Assembly (NCBI RefSeq): GCF_001939045.1
Contig: NZ_MKIM01000031.1
Coordinates: 124,001 to 188,000, forward strand
Length of the DNA: 64,000 nt
Direction of reading: 5' to 3'
Origin: Rhizobium oryziradicis
GTDB lineage: Bacteria; Pseudomonadota; Alphaproteobacteria; Rhizobiales; Rhizobiaceae
Each line of letters begins with the position of its first letter. The first letter of the stretch is position 1. The notes under the pieces are model-generated. The model did not search any database. It was not told the origin of the DNA and saw only the letters and a list, made by a program, of their open reading frames with translations. The translations under genes were made by a program, and so were the position numbers. Shown here one piece after another: positions 19,418 to 28,699 of this stretch.

Positions 19418-21334
19418 ATGCGCTTCACAATAAAGCTCAAGTTAGCGCTGACATTTGCTCTTATCATCGCCATGATGGTGGGCAGTAGCCTTTATGGAAT
19501 CTCCAGCCTCAATTCGCTCAACAACGCTATAAGCGATATGATTGCCGGTCCTGCGGAGCGCCTTCGTGCCGCACAGGAAATTAGCCGGATTCAATTGCGA
19601 ATTGCACGTTCCGAGATGAATATGGCAACGGCAGCGACCCTTGCTCAAGCCGAAAAATCAATGACCAACAGTGATGGTCATCGTAAAAACTTCGCTGATA
19701 CTTTGACGGTTTTGATGAACACCGCAAAGACAGAAAAGGGTAAGGCCGACTGGGCGGAAGTCTCGCGTCTGGCTGACCAGATGTACAAGATTGATGACGA
19801 GGTTCGCGCGCTGGTGCGGGCTGGCAATTCCGAGGGAGCGATCAATAAAGCCCGCACCGACGGCCGCCAGGTCATGGACAAGATCGGTGACATTGTTGAT
19901 GGCCGTGTCGAAGCCAGCAGAGAGCAGATGAAACAGGCCGATGCTGATACCGATATGCTTTATGACAACACGAGGACAGTGACACTCATTATTGTCGGGG
20001 TTGCGCTGGTCATTGCATCGATTACGGCGTTTTGGATTGCTCTTGGCATCAGCCGCGGTTTGCAGAAAATCCAGACTGTTGCAGAAGGTGTTGCCCGTGG
20101 CGATCTTGACCAGAAAATCGAGATCAAGACCAATGATGAAATCAAGGATCTGGTCAATACCATCAACGTCATGACGGAAAACCTGCGGAATACCGCAGCC
20201 ACAGCCAATCTCATTGCAGAAGGCGATCTCTCCAAAGATATTCATCCTCTCTCGGACAAGGATGTTTTGGGGCATTCCATGCGCAATATGGTTCACAATT
20301 TACGCGAAACATCTGCGGTTGCTGATCAGATTGCATCGGGCGATCTCACGGTGTCACCCAAGCCGCGTTCAAATGTTGATACACTCGGCATCGCTTTGCA
20401 AAACATGGTTGAGCGGCTGAAGGGCGTTGTCGCCGATGCGCTGTCTGCTTCCGAGAATGTCTCGTCTGGCAGCCAGCAGTTGTCTTCCGGCTCCGAGCAA
20501 TTGTCGCAAGGTGCCACCGAGCAGGCATCATCTGCCGAAGAAGCCTCGGCTTCGATGGAAGAAATGGCCGCCAATATCAAGCAGAACGCTGACAACGCCG
20601 CACAGACCGAAAAGATTGCCCGTCAGTCTTCCAAGGATGCCGAAGCCTCTGGCGAAGCGGTTGCCCGTGCTGTGGGTGCCATGCGCACCATTGCCGATAA
20701 AATCTCGATCGTGCAGGAAATTGCCCGCCAGACCGACCTGCTCGCTTTGAATGCGGCTGTGGAAGCAGCGCGCGCTGGCGAACATGGCAAGGGTTTTGCC
20801 GTGGTGGCATCTGAAGTGCGCAAGCTGGCTGAGCGTTCCCAGGCGGCGGCGGCTGAAATCAGCACGCTGTCTGGCGAAACGGTGCAGGTTGCCACTCAGG
20901 CTGGCGATATGCTGAACCGTCTGGTACCAGATATTCGCAAGACCGCGGAACTGATCTCTGAAATCTCGGCTGCCTGCCGCGAGCAGGACATCGGGGCCAA
21001 CCAGATCAATGAGGCTATTCAGCAGCTTGACAAGGTAACCCAGCAGAATGCCGGCGCGTCTGAAGAAATGTCGGCAACCTCGGAAGAATTGGCGGCCCAA
21101 GCCGAAGAGCTGCAAGCATCTATAGCCTTTTTTAAGGTTGATGGAGTATCTTCTAAAAAAGCAACACCGAACAATACGAGTGTTCGAAGCCAATCACAGT
21201 CGAAGGTTGCGCCTCGTAAAGTGTCCGGTGCCCAAACGGTCAGCGCCCAGCAAAAGCGCGTGTCAGGCTTTGCTCTGGATCTGTCCATGGGCGGGCCTGA
21301 CGACGAAGATAATGATTTCCGTCAAAGCGCGTAA
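19418..21334 (+). CDS. Methyl-accepting chemotaxis protein (MCP 2)
   Basis: 638 residues from [20 protein letters not shown] (TM1). It has a helical periplasmic domain with few or no Cys, TM2 at [20 protein letters not shown], then HAMP and further HAMP-like modules ([50 protein letters not shown]) before the signalling bundle. Poly-HAMP relays occur in some soluble or membrane MCPs. The hairpin tip is identical to MCP 1 and the tail is [17 protein letters not shown]. The frame opens earlier, at 19343, but the ATG at 19418 matches the paralogues. DNA of the signalling half is nearly identical to the other two MCPs. Confidence 0.92.
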   Translation: MRFTIKLKLALTFALIIAMMVGSSLYGISSLNSLNNAISDMIAGPAERLRAAQEISRIQLRIARSEMNMATAATLAQAEKSMTNSDGHRKNFADTLTVLMNTAKTEKGKADWAEVSRLADQMYKIDDEVRALVRAGNSEGAINKARTDGRQVMDKIGDIVDGRVEASREQMKQADADTDMLYDNTRTVTLIIVGVALVIASITAFWIALGISRGLQKIQTVAEGVARGDLDQKIEIKTNDEIKDLVNTINVMTENLRNTAATANLIAEGDLSKDIHPLSDKDVLGHSMRNMVHNLRETSAVADQIASGDLTVSPKPRSNVDTLGIALQNMVERLKGVVADALSASENVSSGSQQLSSGSEQLSQGATEQASSAEEASASMEEMAANIKQNADNAAQTEKIARQSSKDAEASGEAVARAVGAMRTIADKISIVQEIARQTDLLALNAAVEAARAGEHGKGFAVVASEVRKLAERSQAAAAEISTLSGETVQVATQAGDMLNRLVPDIRKTAELISEISAACREQDIGANQINEAIQQLDKVTQQNAGASEEMSATSEELAAQAEELQASIAFFKVDGVSSKKATPNNTSVRSQSQSKVAPRKVSGAQTVSAQQKRVSGFALDLSMGGPDDEDNDFRQSA

Positions 21335-21487
21335 CAGGCTTTGGCACAAAGCGATGGCGGGCCAGTGGCCCGACATCACCCGACACGCATGTCTGCAAGC
21401 GCCGGGCAGTTCTACCCTTTTCTGATGAATGATGTCGTTCAGTTCTGGGCTCACTTTTGAAGCTCTTTCTAAAACGGGACAACGCTT

Positions 21488-23281
21488 ATGCGCTTCACCA
21501 TTAAAACCAAGCTGGCACTCTCTTTCGGCTTTCTCGTGGTTCTCATTGCCGTTCTTGGCATCTTCAGCCTTCTCCAAATTGGCAATGTCAATGGCAAGGC
21601 AAACGAGATTGCAACGAACTGGATGCCCAGTGTCGATGTATCCAATCGCATCAATACGATGACGTCTGACTTCCGGATTGCGGAATTGCAGCATGTGATT
21701 ACGCAAGACGAAGTTGGAATGAAGCGCTGGCTCGACCAACAAAATCAATTGGCCGATTCAATTGCCAAGCTTTCAGCCAAATATGAAACGCTTATTGGTG
21801 CGCCTGAAGAGCGCACTCTGTTTGAAGCGTTCAAGACTCCTTGGGCTGAATATCTGAAGTTGCATGAAAAGGCTGTCGAACTGTCGTCGCAAAATCAAAC
21901 TGAGAAAGCCATGGCTATTTACAATGGTGATGGTCTTAAAGTTTACAACGATGCCTCTAATGCGCTGCTGAGACTTGTTGAATATAACAGCAAGGGCGGC
22001 ACGAAAGCAGCTGATGACGGTGTGGCAATTTACGATTTGGCCAAGATGCTGGTCGTTTCAGGAATTGCGTTTTGTGCAATTTTTGCCACTGCAATCGCCT
22101 TCTGGATCTCCCTGTCTATTGTTCGTGGTTTGAAACGCGGCACGGAACTTTCGGACGCTGTGGCAATTGGTGATCTCAACTATGAGGTTAATCACCCATC
22201 GAATGATGAGATCAAGGATCTGATCGATACCATGCAGCGCATGACATCCAACCTGCGCAACACAGCAAATATTGCCGACCAGATCGCCAATGGTGACTTG
22301 ACGGTCACGCCAAAGCCGCTCTCCGACAAGGATACTTTGGGTCAGTCTCTCCAGTTGATGGTTGAGCGCCTGCGTGGTGTTGTGGGTGATGCAATTTCTG
22401 CCGGTGAGAATGTATCGTCTGGCAGTCAGCAGCTGTCTTCGGCGTCCGAGCAGGTCAGCCAGGGTGCCACCGAGCAGGCATCATCGGCCGAAGAAGCCTC
22501 GGCTTCGATGGAAGAAATGGCCGCCAATATCAAGCAGAACGCTGACAACGCAGCGCAGACCGAAAAGATTGCCCGCCAGTCTTCCAAGGATGCCGAAGCC
22601 TCTGGCGAAGCCGTTGCCCGTGCTGTTGGTGCCATGCGCACCATTGCTGAGAAAATCTCGATCGTGCAGGAAATTGCCCGCCAGACCGACCTGCTCGCTT
22701 TGAATGCGGCTGTGGAAGCAGCCCGCGCTGGCGAACATGGCAAGGGTTTTGCGGTTGTTGCTTCCGAAGTGCGCAAGCTGGCTGAACGCTCACAGGCTGC
22801 TGCTGCCGAAATCAGCACGCTTTCGGGTGAGACTGTGCAGGTGGCAACACAGGCCGGTGATATGCTGAACCGTCTGGTGCCAGATATTCGCAAGACCGCA
22901 GAACTGATCTCTGAAATCTCGGCCGCGTGCCGCGAGCAGGACATTGGTGCAAGCCAGATCAATGAAGCTATTCAGCAGCTTGACAAGGTAACCCAGCAGA
23001 ATGCTGGCGCTTCGGAAGAAATGTCGGCGACATCTGAAGAACTGGCCGCTCAGGCTGAAGAGCTGCAAGCGTCTATCGCCTTCTTCAGGGTGGATCGCGC
23101 TTCCAATGCGCGTCCAACCCCGGTTAAAAAGGCCGCCCCAAGCCGCGCTGCGGCCCCGGCAAAAAAGCCAGCTCCGAAGCAATCTGTCAGCGCCCAGCAG
23201 GCACGCGCCCAGGGCTTTGCGCTCGACCTTTCCATGGGCGGGCCAGATGACGAAGATCGTCTTTTCAAGGAAAGCGCATGA
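21488..23281 (+). CDS. Methyl-accepting chemotaxis protein (MCP 3)
   Basis: 597 residues from [20 protein letters not shown] (TM1). The periplasmic domain is helical and starts ISLL... with an [20 protein letters not shown]-like first helix typical of 4HB_MCP sensors. TM2 is near [20 protein letters not shown]. Two HAMP-like modules follow ([18 protein letters not shown] and [16 protein letters not shown]), then the conserved signalling hairpin. The tail is [17 protein letters not shown], preceded by a Lys/Ala/Pro-rich linker. The ligand is unknown. The next gene, a second CheW, starts two bases after its stop. Confidence 0.92.
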   Translation: MRFTIKTKLALSFGFLVVLIAVLGIFSLLQIGNVNGKANEIATNWMPSVDVSNRINTMTSDFRIAELQHVITQDEVGMKRWLDQQNQLADSIAKLSAKYETLIGAPEERTLFEAFKTPWAEYLKLHEKAVELSSQNQTEKAMAIYNGDGLKVYNDASNALLRLVEYNSKGGTKAADDGVAIYDLAKMLVVSGIAFCAIFATAIAFWISLSIVRGLKRGTELSDAVAIGDLNYEVNHPSNDEIKDLIDTMQRMTSNLRNTANIADQIANGDLTVTPKPLSDKDTLGQSLQLMVERLRGVVGDAISAGENVSSGSQQLSSASEQVSQGATEQASSAEEASASMEEMAANIKQNADNAAQTEKIARQSSKDAEASGEAVARAVGAMRTIAEKISIVQEIARQTDLLALNAAVEAARAGEHGKGFAVVASEVRKLAERSQAAAAEISTLSGETVQVATQAGDMLNRLVPDIRKTAELISEISAACREQDIGASQINEAIQQLDKVTQQNAGASEEMSATSEELAAQAEELQASIAFFRVDRASNARPTPVKKAAPSRAAAPAKKPAPKQSVSAQQARAQGFALDLSMGGPDDEDRLFKESA

Positions 23282-23282
23282 T

Positions 23283-23777
23283 ATGAGTGAAAATTCCTCC
23301 GAACAGCAATTCGTGACCTTCAGCCTTGGTGAAGAGGTGTTTGCCGTGCCTGTCGCGGTGGTCCGGGAAATCCTGGACCATGAGGATGCCTTCAAGATTC
23401 CCCATGGGCCGGATTATTTGCTTGGCCTGCGCGATGTGCGTGGGCAGGGCGTTCCTGTGATTGACCTTCGTTTGAAACTCGGCATGACGGCGACGATCAA
23501 AACACCCCATACCCGCATTCTGGTAATGGATATTCCATTGGCCAACCGCTCATTGGCGGTTGGTGTGGTGGCCGACAAGGTGTTTGAGGTCATTCCGTTT
23601 CAGCTCAAGGATATTGAGCAGGCACCGGATATCGGCGTTCAATGGCGCTCTGATTATATTCACGGCGTGGTGCGCCGTGAGCAGGGCTTTGTCGTGATTA
23701 TTGATCTCGCCCGATTGTTTTCTGGAGAAGAGGTTGCGCTGGACGTAACCCCGTCAAGAAAATTTGCCACAGCATGA
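23283..23777 (+). CDS. cheW: Chemotaxis coupling protein CheW (second copy)
   Basis: 164 residues from the ATG at 23283; the long upstream open frame is a shadow of MCP 3. The CheW fold is visible as FVTFSLGEEVFAVPVAVVRE, LLGLRDVRGQGVPVIDLRLK and IGVQWRSDYIHGVVRREQGF. It diverges clearly from the first CheW of the operon, so this is not a recent duplicate. Two coupling proteins in one operon could serve different receptors or CheA:CheR arrangements. Spacing to cheR is 15 bp. Confidence 0.9.
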   Translation: MSENSSEQQFVTFSLGEEVFAVPVAVVREILDHEDAFKIPHGPDYLLGLRDVRGQGVPVIDLRLKLGMTATIKTPHTRILVMDIPLANRSLAVGVVADKVFEVIPFQLKDIEQAPDIGVQWRSDYIHGVVRREQGFVVIIDLARLFSGEEVALDVTPSRKFATA

Positions 23778-23792
23778 CAGGAGAATGCCAGC

Positions 23793-24644
23793 GTGAGTGC
23801 TTTGGCCGAAACAAGCTTTGACGATCACCGGATCAGTTCTAGAAACTTCAAACGGTTATCGAACTACATTTTTGACTATAGCGGCATCAAAATGCCGGAA
23901 GCAAAGATGACGATGCTGGAGGGGCGGCTGCGCAGACGGTTGCGGGCCACGGGCATTTCCTCGTTCGATGCCTATTGCACTTATATTTTTGATCAGGGCG
24001 GCCTTGAGGAAGAGGCCGTGCATCTGATTGATGCGGTGACAACCAACAAGACCGACTTTTTTCGCGAGCCGAATCATTTCGATTATCTCGCCAGCAAGGT
24101 GCTGCCCGCCTTTGATGCCAAGGGTGTGCGCAATCTTCGTGTGTGGAGTTCGGCCTGCTCGATTGGTGCCGAGCCTTATACGCTTGCCATGGTGATTGCG
24201 GATTATCTCGAACAGCGCAGCGGCATGGATTATCGCATTCTGGCGACCGATCTTTCTACCGATGTCTTGCAAAAGGCGCGGCGCGGCGTCTATCCGCAAG
24301 ATATGCTGGAGCCGGTGCCGCGTGCCATGGCGGCGAAATATGTCATGCAATCGCGTGACAAATCGAGGAACGAGGTTCGCATTTCGCCAAAGTTGCGCGC
24401 GAACGTTGGCTTTGGCCGACTGAATCTGATGGATAACAGCTATCAGGTGGGAGAGCCGATGCATGTTATATTTTGTCGCAACGTTCTGATCTATTTTGAT
24501 AAGAAGACGCAGCAACAGGTTTTGCAGCGGTTATGCGAGTGTCTGGCTGTGGGAGGCTATCTTTTCATTGGTCACTCAGAATCGATTGCGGGAATGAGTC
24601 TGCCTGTTCGGCAGCTGGCCAATACGGTGTTCAGGAAGGACTGA
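23793..24644 (+). CDS. cheR: Chemotaxis protein methyltransferase CheR
   Basis: 283 residues with a GTG start preceded by CAGGAGAATG. The N-terminal all-helical CheR domain (SNYIFDYSGIKMPEAKMTML, RRLRATG) is followed by the SAM-dependent methyltransferase domain: VTTNKTDFFREPNHF, VWSSACSIGAEPYTLAM (SAM motif I) and VIFCRNVLIYFD. It transfers methyl from SAM to receptor glutamates. No TPR extension is present. The local MCPs lack the usual docking pentapeptide, so substrate recognition would be through the coiled coil or the shared tail. Confidence 0.93.
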   Translation: MSALAETSFDDHRISSRNFKRLSNYIFDYSGIKMPEAKMTMLEGRLRRRLRATGISSFDAYCTYIFDQGGLEEEAVHLIDAVTTNKTDFFREPNHFDYLASKVLPAFDAKGVRNLRVWSSACSIGAEPYTLAMVIADYLEQRSGMDYRILATDLSTDVLQKARRGVYPQDMLEPVPRAMAAKYVMQSRDKSRNEVRISPKLRANVGFGRLNLMDNSYQVGEPMHVIFCRNVLIYFDKKTQQQVLQRLCECLAVGGYLFIGHSESIAGMSLPVRQLANTVFRKD

Positions 24645-24650
24645 TCGGGG

Positions 24651-25745
24651 ATGAGGAAAAAAATCCGGGTTCTGGTTGTTGATGACTCAGCCAGCGTGCG
24701 CCAGATTCTGACTGAAGTGCTGCAATCGGATCCGGATATAGAGGTGATCGGTGCCGCACCCGATCCGTTTGTGGCAGCGCGCCGAATTGCCGAAGAAATC
24801 CCGGATGTTATCACGCTGGATGTTGAAATGCCGCGCATGGATGGCATTACCTTCTTGCGCAAGCTGATGTCGCAACGGCCTATTCCCGTGGTGATGTGCT
24901 CATCGCTGACCGAAGCCGGCAGCGAGACCCTGATGCAGGCTATGGAGGCCGGCGCAGTCGACATTATTCTCAAGCCCAAGATCGCTGCCGCAGACCATTT
25001 GGCGGAGCAGGCCGAGCGTATCTGTCAGGTGGTTAAAAGTGCGGCCCAGGCACGCCTTGGCACGCGCAAGGCAATTGCCGCAGACAGACCCGCAGGCGTG
25101 CATGAACCTGCCAAAAAACTGACCGCTGATGCAATGTTGCCGCCACCCACCGGACGTGCCATGGCCAAAACCACCGAAATGGTGGTGTGCGTGGGCGCAT
25201 CCACGGGCGGCACAGAGGCGCTGCGCGAGTTTTTGGAAAAAATGCCCGCCAACTCACCCGGCATCGTCATTGTCCAGCATATGCCGGAAAAATTCACGGC
25301 AGCCTTTGCCAAGCGCTTGAACGGGTTGTGCGAAATGGAAATCAAGGAAGCCGAACATGGCGATCCGGTGCTGCGCGGCCATGTGCTGATTGCGCCGGGC
25401 GATCGCCATATGATGCTGGAGCGGCAAGGTGCGCGCTACAGTGTGGCCGTCAAGCCCGGCCCGCTGGTGTCGCGCCATCGTCCCTCTGTCGATGTGTTGT
25501 TTCGCTCGGCAGCCCGCGCCGCAGGAAGCAATGCCATGGGCGTTATCATGACCGGTATGGGTGATGATGGCGCGCGCGGCATGTTGGAAATGCATCAGGC
25601 CGGTGCCTATACCGTGGCACAGGACGAGGCAACCTGCATTGTGTTTGGCATGCCCAAAGAAGCCATCGCCCACGGCGGCGTCGATAAAACCGTGCCCTTA
25701 CACCAGATCGCACCGGAAATTCTGGCAGCCGACCGGCGGCGCTAG
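24651..25745 (+). CDS. cheB: Chemotaxis response regulator protein-glutamate methylesterase CheB
   Basis: 364 residues. The receiver domain has VDDS at 10-13, Asp 57 in [11 protein letters not shown] and Lys in LKPK. A linker (~130-175) leads to the methylesterase domain with catalytic Ser ~184 ([10 protein letters not shown]), His ~210 (IVQHMP) and Asp ~305/306 ([10 protein letters not shown]). It removes methyl groups and deamidates receptor Gln when phosphorylated by CheA. It is the last gene of the cluster, six bases after cheR. A RIME-like repeat half follows directly at its stop. Confidence 0.94.
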   Translation: MRKKIRVLVVDDSASVRQILTEVLQSDPDIEVIGAAPDPFVAARRIAEEIPDVITLDVEMPRMDGITFLRKLMSQRPIPVVMCSSLTEAGSETLMQAMEAGAVDIILKPKIAAADHLAEQAERICQVVKSAAQARLGTRKAIAADRPAGVHEPAKKLTADAMLPPPTGRAMAKTTEMVVCVGASTGGTEALREFLEKMPANSPGIVIVQHMPEKFTAAFAKRLNGLCEMEIKEAEHGDPVLRGHVLIAPGDRHMMLERQGARYSVAVKPGPLVSRHRPSVDVLFRSAARAAGSNAMGVIMTGMGDDGARGMLEMHQAGAYTVAQDEATCIVFGMPKEAIAHGGVDKTVPLHQIAPEILAADRRR

Positions 25746-25790
25746 AGTTTATCAGGGAAAAGTGGGAACCGGTTTTCGGAAAAATCCGGC
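25745..25790 (+). repeat. RIME-like intergenic repeat, half copy
   Basis: GAGTTTATCAGGGAAAAGTG followed by an ACCGGTTTTCGG segment matches the left arm and centre of three fuller copies in this window (29431, 31349, 40293). The right arm with GACAAAC is lost. It begins at the cheB stop. Confidence 0.6.
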
Positions 25791-25885
25791 TCTCAAAAGA
25801 AGAATAAAGCGCGCTTTGCTAAATCCAATGAAATGCGCCGCACTTTATCGTCTTACACAATGATGAACGAAAAACCGCCACGCAA

Positions 25886-26725
25886 TCAGGCCTGCTTTGT
25901 CTTCTGCTGGACAATCGGGGCCTTGGGTTTTGTGGTTTGCCACACGGCGGATCGCTTCACCCCATCGGCGAAATATTGACCCCATCTCCAACCGGGCGGA
26001 TACCAGCGCACAGCTCGGCATGGTTTCAGGCGTTCAAGCACCATGACAACAGATGCAAATGCCATAAGGGGCAAGTGGTGGGTGTGAACAGCAATTGGCA
26101 GCAACATCAGCGCCCAGCACGTGCCAATGCACAAGCATGCATCCCGTGCGCCATAGCGAAGACAATCACGATCAGCAGCCCAGCCAAAGACACTCAGCCT
26201 TGGCGTCCAGTGGCACAGGTTTAGAAAATGCTGTTTCCAAGGGGTTGTTTGCCAAAACATCAGAATGGAAACCGCGAAAATCCAAGATGGCACGTTCAAC
26301 AGCGCGGTGGCAACCTGGATCAAGATTCCGCTGAAAACCAGCAGCGGGGCAAAGAGCAGCCAGATGCCGCAATAGCTGGATAAGAAACAGACAATTGCGC
26401 GCACACGTCGCCTCTTCATGCTCCGGTACCAGATGTGCCGAAAGGGTGGCACCAGCACCAGAGACATCATGGCAATCAGCATCAATATCCATGAAAGTGC
26501 AAGGTTCACAGGATCTGCCAGCCACAGAGCGGCTTGCAAGGCGCGCCAACTTTGATCAATCAACGCGCCGGATGCCGTAACACACAGATCTGGAACACTG
26601 TTGCTATGGCCCAAAAGGGCCATAGCAAACCAGGCAGCCAAGCTGATACTCAGCACGAGTGGCCATGGCGGCTCCGAGAGTAGAGAGCGGATGGCCTGAA
26701 ATTTCAGGCTATAACGCTGCAACAT
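25886..26725 (-). CDS. DUF2182 family integral membrane protein next to tyrosinase
   Basis: 279 residues, six or so hydrophobic segments. Family-like elements are WILMLIAMMSLVLVPPFRHI followed by an Arg-rich loop (SMKRRRVR), FWQTTPWKQHFLNLCH, and CLCIGTCWALML, with conserved Met, His and Cys in or near the membrane. DUF2182 proteins are described as predicted metal-binding integral membrane proteins of unknown function. Its start codon directly abuts the tyrosinase stop with no bases between, so translation should be coupled. A role in copper handling for the tyrosinase is an attractive inference, not shown. Confidence 0.65.
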   Translation of the reverse strand: MLQRYSLKFQAIRSLLSEPPWPLVLSISLAAWFAMALLGHSNSVPDLCVTASGALIDQSWRALQAALWLADPVNLALSWILMLIAMMSLVLVPPFRHIWYRSMKRRRVRAIVCFLSSYCGIWLLFAPLLVFSGILIQVATALLNVPSWIFAVSILMFWQTTPWKQHFLNLCHWTPRLSVFGWAADRDCLRYGARDACLCIGTCWALMLLPIAVHTHHLPLMAFASVVMVLERLKPCRAVRWYPPGWRWGQYFADGVKRSAVWQTTKPKAPIVQQKTKQA

Positions 26726-28306
26726 TCAGGCAGACTGTTTGTAGAGGCTGATACGCTCAACTGTCACCTTGGCATCATCCGTCAGGGTGATGCGTGGCAC
26801 CAGATTGACGCTGAATTCGCCCTTGTTCAAAGCGCCATTTTGCGCCAATCCAGCCACGACATTGGTGACATCCATGACTTCTGTCACCCCGGCCCCGCCA
26901 TGAGCACCGTCGGGTTGTGATGCCTTGCGCACACCAAACAGGCCAATCGAGCCGCAGAACAAATCCATGCGGCCTGTGTGGTCTGCCCCTTCAGGCAGCT
27001 CCATATAAACATCAATGACAAATCCGTCCTTTGCGGCCTTGATATTTTCCAGATTGAGGAAGTATCGGTCGCGGGCAGGTTGGGCCAATTTGGCCTGGAT
27101 GTTTTGGCCTGGATTGGCGGACAAAAGTGCCCTGGTCGGAGCATCGAGGGCGAGGCTCGAAGAAGACATTTTCCCTGTCACGCTCACGACAGACGCATTT
27201 GCGCCAACCAGTTCGGGTTCTTGAGATTGCGACAAAGTCTTCTCTCCAACATTGCTGGTCAGAACAGAGCTGACGGCCGTTGCAGCCACAAATTCATCAT
27301 AGGTATAATCGAGGTTTGGGCTCGTCGTATCAAGCATGTCTTTGGGCGCGTAGTAATAGGCGCTGCCATCAACGTTTGGCACAACAAACTTTCTGTCTTG
27401 CGGGCCGTTGAGCCAAGCAGGGTCAGTCGGGTTGGTATGCGTCGCACTCGACTTGTTCCACACATCCCAGAGCCGATCGATGTTGGCATGGTGCAGCCAG
27501 AAAATCGGATCAAGACCGGCAATATCGGGATCAGCCATCAAGCCCGGCCCGGCATCATTTTGGCCGCCAATGTCCACATGGACAATGTTATGCGGCTTGC
27601 TTTCCAGCTCTCCAGTCTGGATGCCGTTGTGCGAGAAGCCAGTTTTGCCGCCGCCCAGCCCTGCACTGGCACCCACTTTCAAGCCGACAAATTGGGTGGC
27701 AGACAAAGCGCCCAAGGTCACATCGCTCGCGGGCAAGACAATTGGCGTTGAGCCCAGACCATAGCGCTGCGCCACATAAAGCGGATTTGGGCTTCCGTCT
27801 GGCATGTTGGTGGCCGAGAAGGCAGGCGGCAGCAGCAGAGCCTGCGGGTTTTTCTGGTCGCTGTAGTTCCAGTAAGGCATGGCCCAGTCCTTGGGGCCGC
27901 CCGCCTTGACAATCTCTGCGCGCACCAGACCCTCGATCGACCAAACATAGCCGCGATGCCATGGCAGAAAATACCAGCTGCCGTGCTGGCACTGGTTCCA
28001 ATAAAGCTGCTGCTCGGCTGAAGACGGAAGCGGCTCGCCAGGCGTATAGTAACCGTATTGCTCCCAAAGGCTGCCGTCAGAACTTGTAATATCAATCCCG
28101 TGAATAGCCGCCATAAAACGCCAGCTGGTATTGTCGTTCAGCCCTCTTTTCTGCAAGGCAGAAACGCCGATTGCATACCAATACAGCAACGGATCATCAA
28201 AACCGCCGCCATTTGCCCATACACTTTTGCGAATATATACCACGTCATTCCCCCCGAAAGATTCGTTGCGCCAGCGGATACCTGAAGACTGAAAGTGTTC
28301 AGCCAA
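26726..28306 (-). CDS. Tyrosinase family copper protein (polyphenol oxidase-like)
   Basis: 526 residues. The type-3 copper centre is complete: CuA ligands His ~69 (AAIHG), ~108 (QCQHGSW) and ~117 (FLPWHRGY), and CuB His ~239 and ~243 (PHNIVH) plus the His pair in DPIFWLHHANIDRLWDVW (~272/273). A ~200-residue C-terminal domain resembles those that cap or shield the active site in polyphenol oxidases. No Sec or Tat signal is visible, so it is probably cytosolic. It may oxidise mono- or diphenols to quinones (melanin or phenolic detoxification in a plant-associated bacterium). Operon with the DUF2182 gene; two palindromes lie in its upstream region. Confidence 0.88.
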   Translation of the reverse strand: MAEHFQSSGIRWRNESFGGNDVVYIRKSVWANGGGFDDPLLYWYAIGVSALQKRGLNDNTSWRFMAAIHGIDITSSDGSLWEQYGYYTPGEPLPSSAEQQLYWNQCQHGSWYFLPWHRGYVWSIEGLVRAEIVKAGGPKDWAMPYWNYSDQKNPQALLLPPAFSATNMPDGSPNPLYVAQRYGLGSTPIVLPASDVTLGALSATQFVGLKVGASAGLGGGKTGFSHNGIQTGELESKPHNIVHVDIGGQNDAGPGLMADPDIAGLDPIFWLHHANIDRLWDVWNKSSATHTNPTDPAWLNGPQDRKFVVPNVDGSAYYYAPKDMLDTTSPNLDYTYDEFVAATAVSSVLTSNVGEKTLSQSQEPELVGANASVVSVTGKMSSSSLALDAPTRALLSANPGQNIQAKLAQPARDRYFLNLENIKAAKDGFVIDVYMELPEGADHTGRMDLFCGSIGLFGVRKASQPDGAHGGAGVTEVMDVTNVVAGLAQNGALNKGEFSVNLVPRITLTDDAKVTVERISLYKQSA

Positions 28307-28699
28307 GTTTCGAAATGAACTACAATTAAAAGAGACAATGCAAAAAATTACTATCTTTGATTGTTTTTACAATCAAGAGGGTGTTTTAAGAATTTTAAAA
28401 TAAACGCATAAGGCGATTTTTATCTGTCAGAAAACCTGTTTTCTGTTCGCGATCGTTTGCAGAATGGGTTTGAAAAGAGCGCAGAAATTCTGATCCGGCA
28501 TGCTCCACCAAAGACCGTCACCGGGCCGCTTCCTTCAGATTTTGATCGATGTTTTTGCGGGCATGCGATATTTAATGGATCCCTCATAACCACTGATTAA
28601 CCATGTTGGCGCACAATGACTTTGCCCGATGAGACTCTGATGAGACTGGGCCTTGGTGAGCGATGCGTGGCTCTTGTGCTGGTTTTCTGAGGTTGCTCC
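28307..28699. promoter_or_regulatory. Divergent intergenic region with two palindromes (tyrosinase / ParA)
   Basis: 393 bp, AT-rich, between divergent genes. It contains TTGATTGT-tttt-ACAATCAA (28357-28376), about 50-70 bp upstream of the tyrosinase start, and CAGAAAAC-ct-GTTTTCTG (28428-28445). Both have perfect 8-bp arms and look like operator sites. No other gene is visible. Confidence 0.5.

Noticed and set aside
18230-23270. CRISPR-like or tandem repeat array suggested by repeated blocks
   Set aside because: The repeats are the homologous coding sequence of three MCP genes, not short spaced repeats. No CRISPR array is present in the window.
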